From Tetrapyrgos nigripes (lineage: Eukaryota > Basidiomycota > Agaricomycetes > Agaricales > Campanellaceae), in assembly GCA_013368315.1 (NCBI GenBank), contig JAACJM010000014.1, positions 62,001 to 126,000 of the forward strand: DNA of 64,000 nt, given 5' to 3'. Of the stretch, positions 56,125-64,000 are shown one piece after another (position 1 is the stretch's first letter; each line of letters starts with the position of its first letter). The position numbers and the translations under genes are program-made. Under the pieces are notes generated by a model, which saw only the letters and a program-made list of their open reading frames with translations, was not told the origin of the DNA and searched no databases.

Positions 56125-57290
56125 TCCGGCAGTTGGGCTTGAACTCGAACTCCACAGGACTAAAGTTATTGTAATCTTTAGCCATTAAACTGTAGGAGAC
56201 GTATGTATACGTGCACATACGTGAGCACATTGGCCAGCAGGCACAGATCAGTGCTGATTTCACTTATTTGTGTAGACTAGCACAGACCAGCAACCGCGCA
56301 TTTAGATTTCCGTTGATTCTGACAATGTCACCTACCTCTGTAGCCATAGACTCTACATGTACAATGTAGCTATCCCATTCCTTTGGGTGCAAGTTTCATC
56401 GTTATCCATTCACACAAGTTTAGGTCAGCCCGTGTTCCAATCATGGGGTCCGTAGACGAGATCTGACAGCGGACGGATGCCACTGATGGCAAAATCTCCC
56501 CGCAAAAGCGAGGGTGCTCAGATTGAGACATGGTCCGTATATGGAGTTGAAAGAGAAAGAGAAACCTGAAGCGCCCAGCGTGTGGCCACACCCGCCACAA
56601 CACATGAAAGCATATCGAGTATGATGGTCACCCATGAGTACTGCATGATGCATGAGTATTAGCCCCCCGAGAGCGTAAACTCGAGTACAAGACCGAATTT
56701 GAAACTCTAAGTACCAGTAGAGCAAACGCCTGCGGAGGTAAGACAACCTCCGTTGAATTGCTCTGCTGTAGTTCAAATAGGACGGACCGCCAGGCAGCTA
56801 CATGCACGAATTTGTGGTCATAGAAAAGCACAAAACGTTGATAATGAGATCAAAACTAAATTTCGAATTACAACTTGAAGCAAGATCCGGAAGGCTAAAA
56901 GACCGCCATGGTCCAAAAACATGGACAATGTACCATCTTTACAGAATGTAGTTCTAGCGCTTGAGTCATGAATGAGCGTCTAGGGCGTCAACGTGGGCTT
57001 CAACATGGGCGCTACACCAGCGTCAATCCTGTCTTGAACTCGTGCACCTGTCCAAAACTCCAATCTTTCCAGAAAGGTTGCCAGGGTAAGAGAAAATACG
57101 CACGACGGGAACGCAGAGACAGCACTTTGAAATCAAATAGAAAGACAGCAGATCTACGTAACATCCGCAGTGATAATCCACAACGCACAGCCTGACTCGA
57201 CCCATGGCCAGTGGCCAGTGACCAATAGACTTTGATCGTCAGCATCCCTACTATTTCGGCCCGAGTAGGTAGTAGGTAGGGAAGTAGGAA
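56125..57290. other. Gene-free region
   Basis: Only short overlapping open frames without family resemblance were found (56370-56831 minus, 56968-57195 plus). It lies where the missing C-terminal part of the CNH gene would be expected. Confidence 0.4.
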
Positions 57291-58612
57291 TCAGGACACT
57301 GCAACTTCAGGCCCGCGTAGAAGACGGACAGGGACTATCCGCATTTTGGAGGATCGTTGGGTAGAAGGAACGAGATAGCCGGACAAAGACGAAATCAAAC
57401 GACTGCGTTCTGGGAATGGGGAAGGGGAAGCCGGAGCTGGTACGATTTGAGCCAGCTGCTGCGTATCTATGTTGTGGATCTCGATAGTATCATTTGGGAG
57501 AAGTGTGGTAATGTAAGGGTAATCCAGGCAAACGGCTTTTGGATAAGCAGGCCATTCTAAAGTACCGCGAACAGGGTCCCCATTTGAATTGATGAAAAGA
57601 CCGAGTGTGTTCTGGCCTGTCCATGAGCAAATGAGGTATTCATCATCGCCTGTAACTGTGATGGAAGGCTCTGGAATAAAATCCCCATCCAGGGCTTGGG
57701 ACAGGGGCAGCAGTGGAAAGTTTTCAGCCTTTTCCAGATTTACAAAGTTGTAATTGCCCTCGGTTCTGTCGGAGATGCATAGAGAGTTGCCTATTCTTCG
57801 TGCCAAGGTTCCACCGAGAGGGAAAGGTATTTCCTGCGCGAATGATTAATCAGGTGGAAGGAGTAGATGGGAAGGTCAAAAACCTTTTGATAGAATAATT
57901 TTTCTCGCAGAGAGAATAGCAATAAAGCATTCCTCTTTACAACGCAGAGGTCGACTGCTTGGGGAACAGGCGAGGAACCGGAAAATGGGGGTCTCTTCAG
58001 ATGAAGATAGTCCACTGTGAAGGTGACGACTTGTCGAATGGGTCTGATGATATTGGAAGGAACAGGGTCAAGAGATGGGATTGTGTAGAAATGCAGCTGG
58101 CTGTCTACAAGAGGATGCTTGAGTAGACATCCGACACAACGGACAAAACGACGGACCAGACTGTACCAGGGCGCGCGATATACTAGGTACGAGTAGAATA
58201 TCTTCAATGGGCTTGTCTAGAGGTACACTTTGTCGAGAAAGTAGCGTGTATGATTCTGACTGAGTAGGCCCGTTTCAGTCGAAATGCAACACTGGTCCAC
58301 GGGATAGGTACCTTGTTTGGATCATCCGCCTGCAGTGCGAACCGCAAAAGCTCCCCGTTTGAGCATCCAACGTATATTTCAGAGCCTATACATTTCTGAG
58401 ATTTCGCTGCGCTTTCAGAGATAGTGTACGCGCACCGTAAGCTTGAGCACACCGTGCTTGAACCCCTTCCAAAGCCGAAGCAGGCAGACCTAGGACTTGT
58501 CGTAAGCGACAGACTGCAATATAAGACAATGATACTCGCCACTGAACACGGTTTCGATGAGTGGTTGGACCTGGTAAGGTGGGACTGCGACGGCGATAAG
58601 AGGAGAGGCCAT
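57291..58612 (-). pseudogene. Truncated CNH-domain protein (Vps39/Vps3-like N-terminus)
   Basis: Spliced exons give MASPLIAVAVPPYQVQPLIE, IGSEIYVGCSNGELLRFALQ, SESYTLLSRQSVPLDKPIED, HFYTIPSLDPVPSNIIRPIR, ALLLFSLREKLFYQKEIPFP and VRGTLEWPAYPKAVCLDYPY. This is the citron-homology propeller found at the N-terminus of vacuolar tethering (HOPS/CORVET) subunits and TGFBRAP1. Full-length relatives carry several hundred further residues of clathrin-type repeats. Here the frame ends at 57291 after VPVRLLRG, and no continuation is visible in the next 1.1 kb. It may be a broken gene, a CNH-only product, or a misassembly. The start at 58612 is tentative. Confidence 0.62.
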
Positions 58613-58693
58613 CGTGACGACGATTTGAGCGCGTGCGGACTCTTTTATCTCTACCACATATGTAATTGGTACACCAACCTTCACTATCCTCTC
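58613..58693. promoter_or_regulatory. 81-bp divergent interval, CNH and Sds23-like genes
   Basis: The proposed start codons on opposite strands are only 81 bp apart. This is very short for two promoters, so transcripts may overlap or the CNH start may lie elsewhere. Confidence 0.35.
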
Positions 58694-60508
58694 ATGGCTC
58701 ATACCAGAAGACTGTCGCAATCTATTACAGGCCGTCCTGAACGATCAGGAAGCATCAATGGCGTAAATCCAACTGCAGTGACTTCTGCTCAAGCTTCCCC
58801 TGAAGATGTAGAAACGTGGTTGGGTCATTGGCAACATACCCTGGTCAGAGGTGCGATTCCTTGAAAAGGTGGCTCGCGCATAAGCCTGAGTCATTCTACT
58901 TGCATCCCGCCAGAAATCGTTGATTCTCGAGTGGTCACTGTGGATGCCAATACGAGTGTCGAAGACGCCTGTAATGTTGGCAATCCCCGTCTCGAGTGCA
59001 ACCAGGCTGCTGAAATTGTCCTTGGAATATCCAGATACTGCTCTCCGAGGACACTCCCTGTTTAGCAGTGAAGTCGAGTGAGGGGCAATCGGTAATCGGA
59101 CTTTTCGATGTACGTCTGCGATTTTCAAGTCTGCAGGGTGTTTTCAGCTGACCTCTATCTCAGTTCGCCGATGTAAATGCTTTCCTGACTCTTGCAGCCA
59201 CCAAGCATTCGATATTGCCCGACAAGCTAGATAGTAATCCCCGTGTCGACGAAATATTTGCAGCCGCCAGAGCAGGGCATGTTCCTGTCCATCTCGTCAG
59301 TAGTGAGTATGCAAAATAGATCCCAGCGCTCTCAAAATGTGCGACGTTTTCAGATCTCTCCGAGAAGAATCCTTTCGAAACATTGCCTCCTGATGCTACC
59401 ATCATCTCCCTACTAGAGCTTTTTGCTCGAGGATCCCATCGAGGTATCTACTCTTAGCTCATATTATTTGAAACATCCTGAAATGCTTCTCAAGTGCTCA
59501 TTCCTTCTGCTCAGGATCCTAACGACTTCGATGGGATTGTATCCGACCGAAGCGTCCTCGCATGGTTTGCGTCATTTGCAGAGAAGACACAATCTTTGCA
59601 GGTTTTCCTCTCCAACCCACTGTCCTCTTTTTCATTACCGTCTTTGAACCTGTTTTCGTCTGTTGTTGCCGCTATATCAAGCGAGACTGTCCTGGATGCG
59701 ATGAAACTCATGAGTGAGGAAGGGGTTAGCAGTGTAGCGGTTCTGGAAGAAGGGACAGGTACTCTGCTCAGTGCTGTCAGTGTGACTGATGTTGGCAAGG
59801 TAGGTCGTGTAGTTTTCTATGTGCACCGATCTGCTAAAACTTCCGACAAGATTGTAGTTCCCTCTGAAAGCAATCAAATCCTGTCTACACCATTGCATCA
59901 GTTCATTTCACTGATCAAGGTGCGTTTCTATCACATTTTCGAGACAATGAAGCCCCACTTCTCGCTTTAGCTACCGAAAGGATCCGAAGACGGTGTGGAT
60001 CAGTACCCAGGTTTGTATCCCCAAACCCCTCAGATTGTCTTCAGTGACCAACGTTCTGCAGTGTATTCTGTTCTTCCCAGCAGTACTCTGCTATACACCA
60101 TGCAGAAGATATTGGCTAGTAAGCTCCTTCCCAGGCTTATATCTGCAACAGCCTCACTGAAATGTTCACTAGCCAATGCTCACAGAGTATTTGTGTCTGG
60201 TTCTCCGACCAGCTCTCCGATAATGTCCCCAGGCTCAAATCTCTCCGGAATTGTATCCGTTGTCGACAGTGAGTCATGTCCATTTGAGCTCGTTCCGATA
60301 TTTGACATTCTTCTATCCAGTCCTCTCGCTGTTCGCCCGGCTTGCAAATGTACAAGATGTTGACCCGACCCGAATGAAGCGCCATCGTAGAGCATCTTCG
60401 GTATCATCAACAAGATCCTCGATATCTGACAGGGAGCCCAACTTGTCGAGGTCAAACAGCAGCAAGAGTCCTGGTCATATTCGACGGTCGTCCAGTGTGA
60501 AACATTAG
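58694..60508 (+). CDS. SDS23: Sds23-like CBS-domain protein
   Basis: The N-terminus (MAHTRRLSQSITG) has the conserved VETWLGHWQHTLVR. CBS-type modules follow over about eight exons: SRVVTVDANTSVEDACN|ILLSEDTPCLAVK, GQSVIGLFD|FADVNAFLTLA, ETVLDAMKLMSEEGVSSVAV and the last NAHRVFVSG...LSGIVSVVDILSLFARLANV. The Ser-rich C-terminus (RRASSVSSTRSSISD) ends at 60508. Fission yeast Sds23/Moc1 and budding yeast Sds23 inhibit PP2A-type phosphatases and help mitotic exit and stress response. The intron after EDACN needs a GTTGGC donor, as in the SDR gene. The model is otherwise regular. Confidence 0.82.
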
Positions 60509-60685
60509 ACTCTCTTTGATATCGCAGCTACTTAGGATTAGGAAGAAGCAAGAAGTATTTGAGAAGTGTACTTTTAAGCTATTCTACATATGTAGGACTG
60601 GATGGATGTACTATAAATTGTAATAATTTAGCCGAGTGTGCAGAATGACTCCACTGGACAAATTTTTTTATCCGGTACATCCACT

Positions 60686-62790
60686 ATGACAGTGACGATC
60701 CCTACGAACAGCTTGGACGCTCCCCTTGGCTCACCAGTACCACCTTTCACTCCTCATGCAATCTCCGTTTCTTTGCCTACTTGGCGCGACACCGTTGGTT
60801 ATGAGGAAGGCGAGAAAAGAGTGATGGATACTATGGTTTGTGGATACCCTAGATTCTTCATAAATCCAATAATCACCAAGGTGCGTCTTGAGAAACGAAA
60901 TATACTGTCTTTTTGCCTGACAGTCACTTATCATCTGCTTAGCTGGTGCAAATATGCGAGCAGAAATTTGGTACTCAAGGGGAACAGTGCATGCTCTTCC
61001 CTACGAAACGAAGTGCGGAACAATGTCGTTCTTTCATGCACGACCGTTCTCTACAGGATAGCAATCCTGTTCCAGCACGCCTAATTCAGCTATTGATATG
61101 TCCGGAAGACAAAGCTAATAACGGTGTTCTCATCAACTCGGATGACTGCGATTGTGGTCCCTCCTCCTCCTCCCTTATCGACATACATATCGTCCTCTTT
61201 CCTTTCGACGCGTTCTCTTACGCAAAACAGTTCTGGCAACACACCGGAGCTGGTATTTCGAGTCGTCTGGCAGAGCACTGTCTTTCTCTTCTCCCAGAAT
61301 CTTCACCTCCCGCAACACCTGCCATCGTTAACCGATTCCCAGGAAAAGTCTCAAATAGACATTACTCAACAAAAGGATCGAGCAAATATGCATCTCCCAT
61401 TCCCAGTCCTCCACTGACACCACCCTCCGCTTCCGGAGAAAACTTCAGTCGTGATCATGGTTTCTACCTGGAAGAACGATACGGTCGGAATTTACCCCAA
61501 ACCGCTGCTTCATTCGCGAAAAGAGCTTTGAGGCGCAGGATAGCTGGTACACTTTTACGAGATGTCTCGAACGATGCATTTTCTGCTGGCGATCAGGATC
61601 TGGAGCTGGGACCGAGTCGTCGAGGTGTGGGCGGTGTTTCTGAAGATGACGTTTTTCTATACCCTGGTGGTATGAACGCGATATATCATACCCACCAACT
61701 TGCCATGTCAACTATGCCTCTGGCAAAGAGTGTTTGCTTTGGGTATGTTTTCTGTGTGTCCTTCAATTCCCCAACTGATGCACTTTCGCAGATTTCCTTA
61801 TACCGATACCCTGAAGATCCTTCAAAAATGGGGTCCTGGCTGTCATTTCCTTGGGCATGGTCTTGACAAAGACATTGACGAGCTCGAAAGGATAATAGAG
61901 AACGAAATTGCCCAGGACCCCTCAAGACCTCCACTATTGGCTCTTTTTACGGAGTTCCCTTCCAATCCATTACTTCGTTCTGCAAATCTTCCCAGACTTA
62001 AGGAACTTGCCGACAAATACAATTTCCTGTTGGTCGTCGACGAAACAATTGGAAATTTCATGAATGTGGAAGTGATGCCTTTCGCAGACATAATCGTCAG
62101 TAGTCTGACCAAGGTCTTCAGTGGTGACTCAAATGTCATGGGTGGAAGGTTGGTTTTTGAGCACGGGTGAAACTTCCTGATTAGCTGACCCGTGACTATT
62201 GTAGTTTGGTCCTCAATCCTCAAGGTAAACACTACGCTACCTTGAAAGCGCACCTCGACGCCAACTACGAAGACACCTACTTCGATCAAGACGCCATTTT
62301 CATGGAACGTAATTCCCGTGATTTCCAGAGACGAATCAAAATCATCGATGCAAACACTGAAGCTGTCTGCGAGTTATTACGGTCTCAATCACCAGCAGGT
62401 GGCTCTCCCAACGGCATCGTCAAGGATGTTTACTACCCCAAATACATCACGCCCGACCACTACGAGCGTTGTAGGATCAAAACCAACACATCGAATGGGA
62501 CCGAGAGCGGAGGTTATGGTGGACTCTTCTCAGTCACCTTACAGTCAGCTGCAGCATCACACGCCTTTTATGATGCGCTGCCGTGCTACAAAGGGCCGAG
62601 TTTGGGGACCAATTTCACGTTGGCGTGCCCTTACGCTGTTTTGGCTCATTTCACGGAGTTGGATTGGGCAGCCCAGTATGATGTAGATCCTGATCTCGTG
62701 AGGGTCAGCGTTGGGATGGAAGACACCGACACGTTACTGACGTCGTTCAAAACCGCTTTGAAGGCCGCGGAGGGAGCGGTTGCCTGTTAG
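60686..62790 (+). CDS. STR2: Cystathionine gamma-synthase (Str2-type)
   Basis: Four exons (60686-60880, 60943-61742, 61792-62148, 62205-62790) give 645 aa. The long N-terminal region ([28 protein letters not shown]) is typical of the fungal Str2 branch and absent from bacterial MetB. The PLP fold shows [34 protein letters not shown] and the Schiff-base Lys in [16 protein letters not shown]. The C-terminal domain has [15 protein letters not shown]. It joins cysteine and an activated homoserine ester to cystathionine in the cytosol (transsulfuration towards methionine). A start at 60638 is possible; 60686 ([10 protein letters not shown]) is closer to family length. Confidence 0.87.
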
Positions 62791-62840
62791 GTTGGGCATG
62801 TACACGAGATGACCTTGACCTTTACTTCTTCCTAAGTTTC

Positions 62841-63000
62841 AGACTCCTCCAACAGGACTATGTATACCATTCATTCATTCATTGTATCCAACTACAACCA
62901 ACACTTCCGTCACACTCACCATTCTAATCACTTACTCCTCCAACAGGACTCTTGTATGGACGCATTGCATTGTATCCAACTACAAACCATCGTGTATCAT
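62841..63000. repeat. Two-unit imperfect tandem repeat
   Basis: ACTCCTCCAACAGGACT occurs at about 62843 and 62934, and each copy is followed by ATTGTATCCAACTACAA (62881, 62968). The unit is about 90 bp, in the 3' flank of the cystathionine gamma-synthase gene. Confidence 0.6.
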
Positions 63001-63163
63001 CCACCGCGCATCTATGATAATGCTTCATTTTTGTACATGTCTGCGTACTTCACACATAGTAACATATACTTCGAAGAGCAATTGAAGCCAGTTGTGTTCT
63101 CTGTGGCAGTGGAGTCTATTTGCACTTATTTCGCAAAGGCTTTTGGTATCAGCCACCAAAGTT

Positions 63164-64000
63164 ATGACTTACAATGAGGGTGATGATTCGAATGAGGAAG
63201 GTGTGTAGCTAGTCTGTGTTACACAGTCTTAATTTCGACCTTTCCGCATAGCACTCGCGACGCCTTCGAAAGCCAAAGCTCATGGAAGCACTGAAGAGGC
63301 CTCTGATAGCTAAGAAGCCGAGAAGGACAGTTTAACAGATTCAGAAGACTGTGAAGGCGAGTTCAATTTATGGTCCTTTTTCCCGTTTCCCTTATTTTGT
63401 GTTACAGAAAAAGATGCGTCACCTTCCTACAAAGAGGAAGCTGGATCTGAGTATGCCCTTCATACGGAATTGCAATGAGCGGTTCGTCCTGTCTTTGCCC
63501 AGTCCAAATTTGATATATTTATGACACAGATTTTCGAATTTTGTGACCCTAAAGACCTACTATCACTCTCTCATACCAACAAGAAGTTTTGGAACCTCTT
63601 GAAGCTGGAAAACACAGCTGATTCTGTCTGGAAAGCCATCCGGGAAAATGCAGGAATGCCTGAATTAGAAGCCAAGGATATCAAGGAGAGGCATCGTGGC
63701 TTCGGGAACAGGATAATCTGTACTTCAGCATCGAAGAGGCTAAGCAAAATTCACAGAACGCTGCAATCAAAGCCTAGTTTTTGTCCCCCGAAATGGGGGA
63801 TGAAGATGAGTTAGTGATTCTCCTTATCCGAAGGGTTAGGGAGCTATGTTGATCATTCAGTGGTTTGGTAGTTTGGATATGGTCTTCTACGACTATGATA
63901 ATGAGGTCAATCAGCCAGCGGAATTGACTGAAGCAAGTGAGTACTGCAGCTCATCTCCTTGATGCGACGTTGGCCTTAACACACTCAAGAACAAGCATCC
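63164..64000 (+). pseudogene. F-box gene copy 3, decayed and cut by window end
   Basis: It shares exons with F-box copies 1 and 2: IFEFCDPKDLLSLSHTNKKFW and DSVWKAIRENAGMPELEA at 63530-63690, with the same intron positions. After DIKER it jumps directly to sequence matching the far 3' part (ELTEAS region near 63920), so the Cys knuckle and the following segment are deleted. Stops occur in the 5' part (63475 TGA). It lies about 50 kb from its two relatives and is not tandem with them. Confidence 0.65.

Noticed and set aside
56370..56831. Overlapping reverse-strand open frames of 67-111 aa
   Set aside because: They overlap in different frames, lack splice signals that join them, and resemble no family.

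Overview
The window is nuclear DNA of a filamentous basidiomycete, most likely a mushroom-forming Agaricomycete. Genes are dense and carry many 47-65 nt GT-AG introns. The gene content fits this: a GPI-anchored secreted protein of the type annotated as macrofage activating glycoprotein in polypores and agarics, a P450 tandem array, fungal F-box families with a Cys-rich knuckle, a Kre6/Skn1-type glucan-synthesis gene, and a RecQ-like helicase plus DUF6589-like pair. I cannot name the species. No tRNA, rRNA or CRISPR array was recognised. All exon models below were spliced by eye and checked for reading-frame continuity.

Layout. 0.1-6.6 kb: two same-strand paralogous membrane-anchored LEA-2-like proteins flank a reverse-strand, probably mitochondrial, RRM protein. 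7-13.1 kb: two tandem F-box genes. The first is broken and carries a 1,627-bp insertion with terminal inverted repeats, and the second supplies the empty site. 13.8-16.8 kb: a short-chain dehydrogenase with a CCGGTGA cluster upstream, and the GPI-anchored secreted protein. 17.4-29.6 kb: four head-to-tail P450 paralogues, with a 388-bp hAT-like MITE and a 159-bp MITE between copies 1 and 2. Copy 3 has lost its last exon and copy 4 has a stop at the conserved C-helix Trp. 29.9-34.1 kb: a multi-spanning membrane protein, RNA polymerase III subunit Rpc31, and a divergent ALY/REF (Yra1) mRNA-export adaptor. The adaptor has one 1,033-nt intron that looks like a 47-nt intron holding a 986-bp insertion. 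35.3-38.0 kb: a Kre6/Skn1-like gene that has lost its catalytic motif.

38.27-45.14 kb is the most interesting stretch. It is a candidate 6.87-kb DNA transposon with imperfect terminal inverted repeats and a GATGTC direct repeat on each side. It holds two divergently transcribed, decayed genes: a RecQ-like helicase and a DUF6589-like protein. 45-51 kb is further CpG-poor repeat debris, including a LINE fragment with RNase H. 51.4-62.8 kb is ordinary host sequence: Rud3-like golgin, an F-box protein, a truncated CNH-domain (Vps39/Vps3-like) gene, Sds23-like CBS protein and cystathionine gamma-synthase. A third, decayed F-box paralogue runs off the right end.

How the genes relate. The host genes are mostly unrelated housekeeping functions (Pol III transcription, mRNA export, Golgi tethering, phosphatase control, sulfur amino acids) arranged as divergent pairs with short shared promoters. 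The accessory parts (P450 array, F-box family, transposon block) show duplication followed by decay: start loss, nonsense changes, unequal crossing-over and transposon insertion.
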